A stretch of DNA of 64,000 nt from NCBI RefSeq assembly GCF_021278965.1, contig NZ_CP065589.1, positions 997,001 through 1,061,000 on the forward strand, read 5' to 3'. This DNA is from Chryseobacterium capnotolerans (GTDB taxonomy: Bacteria > Bacteroidota > Bacteroidia > Flavobacteriales > Weeksellaceae). The notes under the pieces were generated by a model that was not told the origin of the DNA, made no database searches, and saw only the letters and a list, made by a program, of their open reading frames with translations. The position numbers and the translations under genes were made by a program. Each line of letters opens with the position of its first letter. Position 1 is the first letter of the stretch. Of the stretch, positions 54,004 to 62,910 are shown in pieces.

Positions 54004-55116
54004 ATGAAAATAGGAATTCTGGGAGGCGGACAGCTGGGAAGAATGTTGATACAAAGTGCTTTGAAGTATGATGATGAATTTTATACTCTGGATCCAGCTT
54101 CTGATGCACCATGCCATAATATCTCATATTTTACTCAGGGAAATTTCAATAATTATGAGACTGTTCTGAACTTTGGAAAAGATAAGGATGTAGTAACCAT
54201 TGAAATAGAACACGTCAATGCGGATGCTTTGGCTGAACTTGAAAAGCAGGGAATCAAAGTGGTTCCTAATGCAAGTATCATCAAGACCATTCAGCAAAAG
54301 ATCCTTCAGAAGGAATTTTATAAAGTTCACGATATCCCGAGCCCGGAATTTCAGGTAGTATGGAACAGTGATGAAAAGATCATGATGCCACTACCTTTTG
54401 TTCAGAAAATGAATACAGGCGGTTATGACGGAAAAGGGGTACAGGTGATTAAAACAGAAGATGATTATCAACATCTATGGAAAGAAGCTTCAGTGATTGA
54501 AAGCCTTGTAGATATTGATAAAGAGCTTTCTGTAATCGTAGCCAGAAATGAAAGAGGAGAAACCAATACTTTCCCGGTAACGGAAATGGTGGCTGATCCA
54601 AAACTTAATCTTTTAGACTTCAATGTATGTCCGGTTTTGCTTACTGAAGATGTTCAGAACCAGATTGATGTTATTACTCAGAAGTTTTTAAACGCAGTAA
54701 ATTCTCCGGGACTTTTTGCCATTGAATTATTCCTTGATAAAGAAGGGAAGGTTTGGGTGAATGAAACAGCTCCGAGACTGCATAATTCAGGACACCAGAG
54801 CCAGGAAGGAAATACCAATTCACAGTTTGAACAGATGTACCGTGTGGTAAAGAATCTTCCTCTAGCGGATACGGATGCTATTACGTATAGCGGAATGCTG
54901 AATCTGGTAGGAGCAGAAGGCTACGCAGGAAAAGTAGTATACGAAGGAATGGAAGACGTTTTGAAGTTACCTGAAACTTATATTCATTTATATGGAAAAA
55001 CTGAAACCAAACCGGGTAGAAAAATGGGGCACATCAATGTTCTTGCAGATTCCAGAGAAGAGCTTATGGAAAAGCTTGTGATGGTGAAGGGAATGGTGAG
55101 AGTGATTTCTGAATAA
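54004..55116 (+). CDS. purK: 5-(carboxyamino)imidazole ribonucleotide synthase PurK
   Basis: A 370-residue ATP-grasp enzyme that carboxylates AIR with bicarbonate and ATP in purine synthesis. N-terminal GILGGGQLGRML, then the ATP-grasp elements FVQKMNTGGYDGKGVQVI, VTEMVADP and WVNETAPRLHNSGHQ. Intact and of family length. Its partner purE is 6.5 kb downstream in this window rather than adjacent. Confidence 0.94.
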   Translation: MKIGILGGGQLGRMLIQSALKYDDEFYTLDPASDAPCHNISYFTQGNFNNYETVLNFGKDKDVVTIEIEHVNADALAELEKQGIKVVPNASIIKTIQQKILQKEFYKVHDIPSPEFQVVWNSDEKIMMPLPFVQKMNTGGYDGKGVQVIKTEDDYQHLWKEASVIESLVDIDKELSVIVARNERGETNTFPVTEMVADPKLNLLDFNVCPVLLTEDVQNQIDVITQKFLNAVNSPGLFAIELFLDKEGKVWVNETAPRLHNSGHQSQEGNTNSQFEQMYRVVKNLPLADTDAITYSGMLNLVGAEGYAGKVVYEGMEDVLKLPETYIHLYGKTETKPGRKMGHINVLADSREELMEKLVMVKGMVRVISE

Positions 55117-55133
55117 TTGAAGCGAAAAAATAT

Positions 55134-55168
55134 AAAAATAGCTGTAGATATGATCTGCAGCTATTTTT
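55134..55168 (+). terminator. Strong terminator of purK
   Basis: Long stem AAAAATAGCTG/CAGCTATTTTT extended by TAGAT/ATCTG with loop ATG; T5 at the end. Lies between convergent purK and the 55176 gene and may serve both. Confidence 0.88.
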
Positions 55169-55175
55169 GTTTGTA

Positions 55176-55988
55176 TTAGGGTTTCTTGACTATCGTGATA
55201 ATATCCTTTTTGTAATTGTACTTCATATATGTTCCTAATGCTGGAGAATAAACGGAAAATTCTTCCAGTTTTGTGAGTGGAGCATAAAGTTTGAAAGTGC
55301 AAATATCGGTAGCCGAAATAAACGGATTAGTTTTTAAATGACTATGAGTAACCATTGTGGCTACACTGCCATCTTCTGTTTCTGTATGAGCAGGAACTAG
55401 TCTTGAATGAATTTTTTGGTTAGAAATAATATCTCCTTTTTTATCTGATACAAAAAGATAATCATTTCCAAATGGAATGATACCGGATTGAGAGGTTCCG
55501 GAGATCAGGTATATTTTGTAATTTTCATTAAATGGAATAAGAATCAGATTCAGACTAAAGCCCTGTGGTAATGTTACTTCATATTTCGGATCTGATAATT
55601 GTGGAATTACTATGGAATGAATGTTTTTTAAAGTACTTTCTGTATTGTTAAGTTCTCTTTGTTTAAAGCTTTCTTTTACAGGTGATTTTTGATTATCTTT
55701 AAAATCATATTCAGCTATAATTTTACTTTGATCTTTACTAAGAAAAATTGTTTTTATGATATCATTTGTCTGGTATGTTAGGTAGCTTCCCATATTTTCA
55801 CGAAGCTTAGAGTTGCTGTTAGCCAGATCACCTGCACGCCATGAAGCATTTTCATAGGCGAAAAGTAAATCAGCCTCTGTTTTGATGGAGTCTAGTTTCT
55901 GTTGAAGCTCTTTTTCAGAATACTTAAGATCCTGTGCGAAGGCCATAGTGGATATAAAGATGAAGAAAAATTTGATAACTTGTTTCAT
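55176..55988 (-). CDS. Secreted protein of unknown function
   Basis: A 270-residue protein with signal peptide (IKFFFIFISTMAFAQ). N-terminal helical part (KYSEKELQQKLDSIKTEADLLFAYENA) then beta-rich sequence with VPAHTETEDGSVATMVTHSHLKTNPFISATDICTF, which includes two His that might bind metal, and FSVYSPALGTYMKYNY at the end. I do not recognise a family. Confidence 0.65.
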   Translation of the reverse strand: MKQVIKFFFIFISTMAFAQDLKYSEKELQQKLDSIKTEADLLFAYENASWRAGDLANSNSKLRENMGSYLTYQTNDIIKTIFLSKDQSKIIAEYDFKDNQKSPVKESFKQRELNNTESTLKNIHSIVIPQLSDPKYEVTLPQGFSLNLILIPFNENYKIYLISGTSQSGIIPFGNDYLFVSDKKGDIISNQKIHSRLVPAHTETEDGSVATMVTHSHLKTNPFISATDICTFKLYAPLTKLEEFSVYSPALGTYMKYNYKKDIITIVKKP

Positions 55989-56083
55989 GAATTATTTTTG
56001 CGGCAAAATACAAAATTGAAACTAAAGTCTAACACTTATTAGAAGGTACCTCATTAGATATGCTTTCTTTTCTTAAAATCAAA

Positions 56084-56749
56084 TTAAAAAGGAATTTCCA
56101 GCGTTCTTCCCTTATATTCTCCTTTTTCAATAGTAAAAAGGGCAACATAAGCACCAGCCCCATCGGAATTCAGCATTGAAATGTATAAAGTATCATTGAT
56201 GCGGTCGTAATAACAGTTCGTAGATTTATTATTGACCTGGAACAGGTTTTCAAACTCCTTGGCAGGAATCTGAATGGTTTTATCTCCAATTTGTGCAGTA
56301 ATGGAAAGATAGTGGGTCTTAGGAATGGTTCCGTCTAGTCCCCATACCTGCTGTTCTTTATAGAAATCACCATATAGTGTTGAGGTGAAATCTTTTTCAT
56401 TTTCTTTAAAATTAAACTTTCCGGAAGTAATATTTACTTTAATGTTTCCTGACTTAAAGACAGCTTTGCCGGCATCACGTGCAATAGATGGAACTTTTTG
56501 ATAGGATTCTATATATTTCAGCCTTGAATTATGAACATAACCATTGCTTACATTAGCCCAATTCTTATCATTAGGATCAAATATATAAACAATCTCATCC
56601 GAATTGATCTTCCCAACAATCTTACTGTTGGCATCTGCATTTTCCCTTATGTTCACATAACCATCTTTATCTACAATCTTTGCAAACTGAGCAAATGATA
56701 ATTGTACACTTAAAGCGGCTGTTAAAAGGAATATCTTCTTTGTTTTCAA
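56084..56749 (-). CDS. SH3-domain secreted protein
   Basis: A 221-residue protein with signal peptide (IFLLTAALSVQLSFAQ) and an SH3_3 domain at about 20-80 (IVDKDGYVNIRENADANSKIVGKI, the GxxNVRxxxxxxS pattern, ending GYVHNSRL). The second half is beta-rich with a YDRINDTLYISMLNSDGAGAYVALF segment. Probably periplasmic; ligand unknown. Similar domain in the protein at 33136. Confidence 0.78.
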   Translation of the reverse strand: MKTKKIFLLTAALSVQLSFAQFAKIVDKDGYVNIRENADANSKIVGKINSDEIVYIFDPNDKNWANVSNGYVHNSRLKYIESYQKVPSIARDAGKAVFKSGNIKVNITSGKFNFKENEKDFTSTLYGDFYKEQQVWGLDGTIPKTHYLSITAQIGDKTIQIPAKEFENLFQVNNKSTNCYYDRINDTLYISMLNSDGAGAYVALFTIEKGEYKGRTLEIPF

Positions 56750-56782
56750 TGAATTTTAATTTGGGGTAAAAATAGGTAAAAA

Positions 56783-56921
56783 GGTTGGGAGTTAGAAGAG
56801 GGAGGCTGGAAGCTATTTACAGTCGGAAAATTACTTCCGATTTTCTTAAGAAAAAAGATAACGAAATGGATTCATTATCTATCCTACCCAATAACTTCCA
56901 GCCTCCAGCTTCAAAACTTCC
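56783..56921. repeat. Nested palindromic GGAAGCT-family element
   Basis: Outer arms share a perfect 12-bp inverted repeat GGAGGCTGGAAG (56801-56812) / CTTCCAGCCTCC (56895-56906). Inside are TCGGAA/TTCCGA (about 56823-56840) and GATAA/TTATC. It fills most of the 172-base gap between two minus-strand genes and could fold into a cruciform or terminator-like RNA. Confidence 0.78.
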
Positions 56922-59045
56922 TTACTTAAATATTTTCTGAATCACATTTCCGATTTCCACAAAATCTCCATGATTGCCTACAGAACGTATTTCAGGACTG
57001 TTTTTATCATATTCGGAGAATGGGAAGATCAAAAGGTAATTATTATCACTTAGATATCTGTTTAGAAGTTCCGGAATAAGCCTCATACGAGGAATATAAG
57101 ACTGCATCCCACGTTTAGCCATAAAAATAATCAATGCTTCATCATCTTTTAGCTGAGCTGCAGTTTTTTCACCATCCTGCCATGTATTCATAATGATGAA
57201 TTCAGCTTCTATATTGGCTTTTTTAATGATCTTCTGAAGAATATCCAGAATGTTCTCCGGGGTATAAAAAACAACAGTCGCTCCGGAATTTCTGGCGATA
57301 TTCCAAACCCTTAAGAGTGCATGGAAGAATCCTGCTTCTTTATGGGCATTCTCAGGAATCATCACAGCGTATTTCTTAATGGTTGAAAGAGGCTGTGCAG
57401 CATGATATACCAATACGTTCACATCATCATTCTGAAGGTAGCCATTATAAAGATTATAAACAAAAGATGGTGAAAAGCCTTTCTCATCTTCCAATCCGAT
57501 AATCAGATCCGTGATTTTTTGTTCTTTGATAACATTGTTTATTCCATTGATAACATCATTATCATATCTTTTAAGAGCCTGTAATTTAACATCAGCCGCT
57601 GCTGCTGTATGAGCCGCCTGGTGAAGCAGTTTTTCAGCATTCTTCACGGAAGATTCATTTTTATCTTCATTGATGACATTTAGGGCAAAAAGATCTTCTG
57701 TATTGGAATGTGCTTTAATCAGAATTCCCAGATTAACCATTCTCTCCACAGTTTCTTCATGATTGATAGCCAATAGGATACTTTCCTCCTCATGGCTGTC
57801 TCCGGAAACAGTGTCTTCATTATCTGACTCGGCAATTTTTTGAGCACTGGACATGGAAATAAATGATGAAATCGTACACGAAATCAGAATCAATAAGATA
57901 CTTCCGTTCAATACATGTTCATTCAATAATCTTATGGGTTCTCCAGTTTCAGTTTCGGAAAGAATAATATTATAACCTACCATCACTGTGGCTAGCGTTG
58001 CAGCGGCAGAAGCAGAACTTAACCCGAAGATAAGTCTTCCCTCTTCCTTTGTAAATTTAAACGTTTTTTGAGTGATTACTGCAGAGATATATTTACCACC
58101 GATGGATGCAACCAACATAATGGCTGCTACTTTTAGCGTTTCAAAACTTTTGAAAAATACAGTAAAATCAATCAGCATTCCGACGCTGATCAAAAAGAAA
58201 GGAATGAATATAGCATTTCCTACAAATTCTACCCTGTTCATCAAAGAAGAAGTGTGAGGAATTAATCTGTTTAATGCCAATCCGGCAAAGAAAGCCCCGA
58301 TAATAGCTTCTACACCGGCAAGTTCAGCAAGCATAGCTGCCAGATAGATCATCACCAATACAAAAATATATTGTGAAATTTTATCCTCTACCTTTTTGAA
58401 AAACCAACGTCCTATGATGGGAAATAGAATCAAGACAATCAAGGCAAAAAGAATGAAAGAAACAGATAATTTAACCCAAAATGAGGTGCCGACATCTCCC
58501 TGAACCATTCCAACCACTACGGCCAATACCAATAATGTAGCAATGTCTGTAATCATCGTTCCTCCCACAGTAATATTAACTGCCTGGTTTTTTGCAATTC
58601 CCAGTTTACTGATAAGAGGATAAGTAATAAGAGTCTGCGAAGAAAACAGGCTGGCAAACAAAACGGAGGTTAGCATTGAAAAGTCCAGAAGATAATAAGC
58701 GCCCAGATATCCTAAGATAAATGGAAAGATAAATGCATATCCTCCATACCCCAGACTTTTCCATTTGTTTTTTTTGAAATCTCCCATATCGATTTCCAAT
58801 CCAGCTAAAAACATAATGTAAAGAAGTCCGGTAGTTCCGGTCACTACAATACTGCTGTCTCTGGATAATACATTAAATCCATTGGGGCCGATAATAGCTC
58901 CTGCAATGATAAGGCCCAGAAGGTGTGGAACCTTAATTTTATTCAGTAATAAGGGAGCCGCAAGGATGATAATCAGTACTAATAGGAACTTCAGTACCGG
59001 ATCCTCTATGGGAAGGCTCAGGTTGTGTATACTCAGTAAAATCAT
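56922..59045 (-). CDS. Kef-type monovalent cation:proton antiporter
   Basis: A 707-residue CPA2 antiporter. About 12-13 membrane helices occupy residues 1-410, including ALPIEDPVLKFLLVLIIILAAPLLL-like first helices and AEAVEAIIGAFFAGLALNR. The rest (about 415-707) looks like two USP-like cytoplasmic domains (SILLAINHEETVERMVNLGI; KYAVMIPENAHKEAGFF). It exchanges K+ or Na+ for H+. The longest gap nearby is the repeat upstream of its stop. Confidence 0.87.
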   Translation of the reverse strand: MILLSIHNLSLPIEDPVLKFLLVLIIILAAPLLLNKIKVPHLLGLIIAGAIIGPNGFNVLSRDSSIVVTGTTGLLYIMFLAGLEIDMGDFKKNKWKSLGYGGYAFIFPFILGYLGAYYLLDFSMLTSVLFASLFSSQTLITYPLISKLGIAKNQAVNITVGGTMITDIATLLVLAVVVGMVQGDVGTSFWVKLSVSFILFALIVLILFPIIGRWFFKKVEDKISQYIFVLVMIYLAAMLAELAGVEAIIGAFFAGLALNRLIPHTSSLMNRVEFVGNAIFIPFFLISVGMLIDFTVFFKSFETLKVAAIMLVASIGGKYISAVITQKTFKFTKEEGRLIFGLSSASAAATLATVMVGYNIILSETETGEPIRLLNEHVLNGSILLILISCTISSFISMSSAQKIAESDNEDTVSGDSHEEESILLAINHEETVERMVNLGILIKAHSNTEDLFALNVINEDKNESSVKNAEKLLHQAAHTAAAADVKLQALKRYDNDVINGINNVIKEQKITDLIIGLEDEKGFSPSFVYNLYNGYLQNDDVNVLVYHAAQPLSTIKKYAVMIPENAHKEAGFFHALLRVWNIARNSGATVVFYTPENILDILQKIIKKANIEAEFIIMNTWQDGEKTAAQLKDDEALIIFMAKRGMQSYIPRMRLIPELLNRYLSDNNYLLIFPFSEYDKNSPEIRSVGNHGDFVEIGNVIQKIFK

Positions 59046-59051
59046 AGGTGT

Positions 59052-59614
59052 TTATTTGGTGGAACGTACTAATTCAACAGAAAACTTAGCGGTACAGCCA
59101 TCAGAGGTAATGGTTCTTGTTCCTTTGATCTTGTTGTCAGAAATATCATTAAGCAGAACGCTCATTTCTACATTTTTTTAGCGGTAGAATCTGTTTTGAA
59201 GGAAAGCCTGATTTCATTATTTTCAAATTTACCGGAATACAGTCTTACCAGATTATTGTTATTGATGATCTTGGTGATAGGCTGGGTAGAGTCGTTATCA
59301 AATTCCCAAAGATCCGTACGTTGGTCGCCTACCGCATACTCACTGCAATTGGATTCTGTACAGATTACTTTTCCGTTCCATGGGCCGGAGATCTCTGCGG
59401 GCCATGTAGCAACGACTACAGAATCTTTTTTAGCAAAAATACTGTCCCTCATCTTTAAAAGAGACTGGTATTCAGATTCTTTTTTGGCGAATGTTTTTTC
59501 TTTTTCCAATAATTGTCTTTCTCTGTCCGTCAGGTTCTTCTCCTTTTCCTTGTAGTCACAGCTTACCAGGATAAAAGAGGCCGCAAGAAGTACAAAAAAT
59601 GTGTTTTTTAGCAT
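59052..59614 (-). pseudogene. Lipoprotein with coiled coil, frameshifted in an A7 run
   Basis: Signal peptide with lipobox (FFVLLAASFILVSC), then a Lys/Glu-rich coiled coil at about 20-60 and a beta-rich domain (VVVATWPAEISGPWNGKVICTESNCSEYAVGD). The first frame stops at 59168 after TAKKM. The T7 run 59173-59179 (A7 coding) with one more A gives TAKKNVEMSVLLNDISDNKI, and the frame runs to a stop at 59052, about 187 residues. The C-terminus then includes KIKGTRTITSDGCTAKFSVELVRS, which completes the beta-rich domain. Confidence 0.8.
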
Positions 59615-59733
59615 GTTGTATAGGTTGAGTATACAATATAGGGAAAATGGAAGGAATATAAAAACTTCTCCTAAGGTTTAACTGTTTAAGATTGGTCTGA
59701 AACAAGTAGCTTTTTTAATAAGTTCACAGTATA

Positions 59734-60345
59734 TTATTCTTCAGGAAAGTGATAAACAGGTTTGTAGTATTTTCTATTATCTTTCCATTTTATTTTTATA
59801 TAGTGATTACATCTATTTTTGAGATTTCCATGAGCATCAAAAAGAATGGCTGATCTTCCTATATTTATTTCTTCCTGAATGATTTTAGAGGCAAATATGA
59901 TTCCTTGTGTATCTTGTCCGGCAAAATCTATAATAATATTTACTTTTTTTGAAAGTACAGAATATAAGCTTAATAGCTTCCTCGGATTACCTGGAAGGTT
60001 GTGAATTTTTATTTTCTTATTGATCCATTCATATTCATAAATCTTTTGAGAAAATGGGCTATTCAGATCAGCATTTTTCTTCAAATATTCACCAACAGTT
60101 ATTGGATAAAATATTCTTCTCCATTCAGGTTCCCATAAATAATCAACGAATGTGAAATCATCATAAACAATTGTATCTCTATGTTTAGCTTTCCTTGTAA
60201 AAATTGCTGTTAGGTATTGTTCTGTGGAATGAGTGTCATCATTCCCAGTGTAAATACCAATTGTTTCACCTTTACGTAATGTAAATGGCCCAATCGAAAA
60301 TATGTCTGTCGATATTCCTTTGCATTCAATTAAAATGGGATTCAT
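59734..60345 (-). CDS. Degenerate ABC-like ATPase domain protein
   Basis: A 203-residue protein resembling an ABC ATP-binding domain without its catalytic core. FTLRKGETIGIYTGNDDTHST sits where Walker A (GxxGxGKS/T) belongs but lacks the GK; LPGNPRKLLSLYSVLSKK mimics the LSGGQ signature; NIIIDFAGQD mimics Walker B with the catalytic Glu changed; FDAHGN resembles the H-loop. It likely binds but does not hydrolyse nucleotide, or regulates another protein. No permease gene is nearby. Confidence 0.6.
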   Translation of the reverse strand: MNPILIECKGISTDIFSIGPFTLRKGETIGIYTGNDDTHSTEQYLTAIFTRKAKHRDTIVYDDFTFVDYLWEPEWRRIFYPITVGEYLKKNADLNSPFSQKIYEYEWINKKIKIHNLPGNPRKLLSLYSVLSKKVNIIIDFAGQDTQGIIFASKIIQEEINIGRSAILFDAHGNLKNRCNHYIKIKWKDNRKYYKPVYHFPEE

Positions 60346-60379
60346 TAATATTAAGAATTAAAGGTTAAAAAATATTTTT

Positions 60380-61285
60380 TTATGCAGCTTTCTGTCTTCT
60401 GAACATTTCCGGTTTATAATTAATGATGAATACACCACAAATGATTAATGCAGCAGCAAGAATAAATTTCATTGAAATTTGTTCATCCATAATCAGCCAG
60501 CCCAGGAATATGGCAATAATGGTATTGATATAAGCCAATATGGAAACCTGTACAGGAGAAATTTTAGTTAAAGCATAATGGAATGCAAAAAAAGCAGCTA
60601 CAGAACCAAAAATAGAAAGGTATAACATCGCTGAAATACTTTTCAAGGTCCAGTTTCCGAAGTTATAGTTCTCCGAAAATAGAAAAGCAAGGATCATTTG
60701 AACAATGCCTGCAAACAGGAACTGGTAAAACAGGTTCAGAGTGATATTTCCGCTTTGGATATTGAGTTTCTTGGTAAAAATCGTTCCTGAGGCCCATCCT
60801 GAAATAGCACAGAAAAGGAAGATCATACCCATCCTGTAATCGGGGTTGGCCAGATCCTGCAGACCATCCCAGAAAATAAACAGAATGCCGCTGAAACACA
60901 TCAAAACACCAAGAAAAGCACGGATGCTGAACTTTTGTAAACCAACAGCTACACTTCCTAAGAAGACCAGAATAGGGGAGCAGGCACTGATAAGAGAGGC
61001 CAGGCTGCTTGATACGGTTTCTTCAGCAACAGTAGTCATTCCGTTAGCGATGACCAGCATTAAGGTGGCAAAAATAATCTGATAGCCTAAACTTTTCCAG
61101 CCAATCCATTTGAATTCCTTTCTTGAAAGAAGGAGAATCAGCATAATGATTGAGGCCAGAAACTGACGGATTCCGGCTACGAACCACGCCGGAATAGTTT
61201 CCACAGCCATACGTATGGCTAAAAATGTAGTTCCCCATACAAAAGCAACGGTGAGAACGGCGAAAATAAGTTTATAATCTTTCAA
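60380..61285 (-). CDS. EamA/DMT family transporter
   Basis: About 301 residues from TTG 61285 (KDYKLIFAVLTVAFVWGTTF); the frame opens at 61309 within the promoter box. Ten hydrophobic helices in two five-helix EamA repeats, with AFVWGTTFLAIRMA in the first and SVAAFFAFHYALTKISPVQVSIL in the second. Exports an unknown metabolite such as an amino acid or drug. TACATTTG (61314-61307, minus) lies 21 bases upstream and supports the start. Confidence 0.87.
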   Translation of the reverse strand: MKDYKLIFAVLTVAFVWGTTFLAIRMAVETIPAWFVAGIRQFLASIIMLILLLSRKEFKWIGWKSLGYQIIFATLMLVIANGMTTVAEETVSSSLASLISACSPILVFLGSVAVGLQKFSIRAFLGVLMCFSGILFIFWDGLQDLANPDYRMGMIFLFCAISGWASGTIFTKKLNIQSGNITLNLFYQFLFAGIVQMILAFLFSENYNFGNWTLKSISAMLYLSIFGSVAAFFAFHYALTKISPVQVSILAYINTIIAIFLGWLIMDEQISMKFILAAALIICGVFIINYKPEMFRRQKAA

Positions 61286-61378
61286 AGTAAAATGAAGTGT
61301 AACAAGCAAATGTAACAGTTTTTTAATGATGAAGATGGGTACAGTTGAAAAGATTTTTGATGATACAGATGTAAGGAT

Positions 61379-61614
61379 GGAAGTTGGAAGTTGGAAGTTG
61401 GAAGCTGGAGGATGGAGGATGGAAGTTATCGCAGGTTTTAGAGAAATTGAGATATGAAATAGATAAAGAGGGATACCGTTTTTGGAGATGCTTAGATGAT
61501 AGGGTAGATGGAAGGGCGGAGTTTTACTGATTTTCGTAGGAGTTACAGGATGAAAAGAATGATATTAGATTGTTCGGCAATAAACTTCCAGCTTCCAGTC
61601 TCCTAATTTCCAGC
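61379..61614. repeat. Long-range inverted GGAAGTT heptad element
   Basis: Left arm 61379-61427: seven exact 7-base steps (three GGAAGTT, GGAAGCT, two GGAGGAT, GGAAGTT). Right arm 61584-61614: CTTCCAGCTTCCAG-type counterpart. Loop about 156 bases. Same family as 5069-5163 and 56783-56921. Confidence 0.78.
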
Positions 61615-61623
61615 TTTATTTTT

Positions 61624-61631
61624 TATCTTTG
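61624..61631 (+). promoter_or_regulatory. -7 box TATCTTTG of purE
   Basis: TATCTTTG 21 bases before ATG 61653, next to the right arm of the repeat. No convincing -33 TTG, so the repeat may overlap the upstream promoter region. Confidence 0.45.
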
Positions 61632-61652
61632 AACATCTAATAAAAATTGAAG

Positions 61653-62156
61653 ATGGTAGGTATTATTATGGGCAGTCAGAGTGATCTGCCGATCATGGAA
61701 CAGGCTGCAAATTTCCTTAAAAGCCTGGATATTCCTTATGAATTGACTGTAGTTTCGGCTCACAGAACACCAGAAAGAATGTTTGATTATGCAAAGACGG
61801 CTCAGGATAGAGGTCTTAAAGTAATTGTTGCCGGAGCAGGAGGAGCGGCTCATCTTCCGGGAATGGTGGCAAGCTGTACAACACTTCCGGTAATTGGAGT
61901 TCCTATTTTATCCAGCAATTCTATTGATGGATGGGATTCTGTACTTTCAATTCTTCAGATGCCTGGTGGGATTCCGGTGGCTACCGTAGCGTTAAATGGT
62001 GCATTGAATGCAGGGATTTTAGCCGCTAAAATTATTGGAAGCGGAAATGAGGAAGTGGCTGCAAAACTTCAAAAATATCAGGATTCTTTGAAAGATAAAG
62101 TATTGGGGACTGTGGAAGATATCAAAGCACAGCATCCTAATCACTTTGATCAATAG
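61653..62156 (+). CDS. purE: N5-carboxyaminoimidazole ribonucleotide mutase PurE
   Basis: About 167 residues from ATG 61653 (MVGIIMGSQSDLP), two codons after the frame's TTG. It converts N5-CAIR to CAIR. Motifs: MGSQSDLP, VSAHRTPERM, VIVAGAGGAAHLPGM and GVPI near the C-terminus. Intact, family length; expected to work with purK in this window. Confidence 0.94.
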   Translation: MVGIIMGSQSDLPIMEQAANFLKSLDIPYELTVVSAHRTPERMFDYAKTAQDRGLKVIVAGAGGAAHLPGMVASCTTLPVIGVPILSSNSIDGWDSVLSILQMPGGIPVATVALNGALNAGILAAKIIGSGNEEVAAKLQKYQDSLKDKVLGTVEDIKAQHPNHFDQ

Positions 62157-62181
62157 CTTATGTCTAAATTCAGTATATATA

Positions 62182-62207
62182 AAAGCCTCGCAGGGAAGCG
62201 AGGCTTT
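62182..62207 (+). terminator. Terminator of purE
   Basis: Perfect 10-bp stem AAAGCCTCGC/GCGAGGCTTT with loop AGGGAA and a T-rich end. Confidence 0.88.
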
Positions 62208-62324
62208 CTTATTTTTATTTTTTAATGAATTTTTAAATGCGGTGTATTGGGCTTCGAATGAACAGGGAAGCGATAATCCCCAAAAACTGTTAAGGTTTGA
62301 ATATTGATTTGGTGTGAAATAAAT

Positions 62325-62347
62325 AACTCTCCCTGTGTGGGAGAGTT
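62325..62347 (-). terminator. Terminator of the YiaA gene
   Basis: 9-bp stem AACTCTCCC/GGGAGAGTT around TGTGT; on the minus strand an AT-rich tail (TATTTATTTC) follows. It ends 7 bases from the gene stop. Confidence 0.75.
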
Positions 62348-62353
62348 TCTATA

Positions 62354-62746
62354 TTATTCCTGAAGCATATTGTCTCGGGTATTTTTCTGAACGGCAATAG
62401 CACCAAATAGCGCCAAAAGGAAAGCGAAGGCATAAAATCCTTTTTCACTTGGGAGTATGGTGGCATTCCAAAGTCCAATCGCCAGCAATACGATAGAGGA
62501 TAAGGTAGCAAACCAACAGATGCCATAATAAATGTCCGTTACCTGGATATTTTCTAATCTGTCACGAACTGCTTTCTGTAAAGATACAACGGCAAATAAA
62601 CCATATAATAAGATTGTAAAATAGTAACCTTTTTCATTCAGCTGCATTTCTGCTCTTGCAAGACCTACGATATAGCCGATCATTCCTGCTCCCAATGCGA
62701 CCCAAGAGGCTGCGACAAATGCATTTGATACTCTTTGTTTTTTCAT
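62354..62746 (-). CDS. YiaA/YiaB family inner-membrane protein
   Basis: A 130-residue protein with four helices arranged as two repeats (AFVAASWVALGAGMIGYIVGL; GICWFATLSSIVLLAIGLW), each followed by GYYF or GFYAFAFLL turns. Matches the YiaAB two-helix family. Function unknown, possibly a small membrane channel. Own terminator downstream. Confidence 0.85.
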   Translation of the reverse strand: MKKQRVSNAFVAASWVALGAGMIGYIVGLARAEMQLNEKGYYFTILLYGLFAVVSLQKAVRDRLENIQVTDIYYGICWFATLSSIVLLAIGLWNATILPSEKGFYAFAFLLALFGAIAVQKNTRDNMLQE

Positions 62747-62910
62747 GAATTTAATGTTTTGTTTAAAGAGCTAAATATATTCATTTTTTGTTAACATTGT
62801 TGCCATCAGTAGAAAATATGGGAAAAATACGGAGTGATAAACCTATGATCTTCATCTTCCGTCTTATTATGTATAAGCTGGTAATCTGCTTTTAAAAAAG
62901 CAAAATGTTC

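Larger units (their letters stand above)
61310..61646. other. 337-base divergent region dominated by a palindromic heptad element
   Basis: Lies between the EamA gene (minus) and purE (plus). Its main content is the repeat at 61379-61614; I see no gene in it. Confidence 0.7.
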
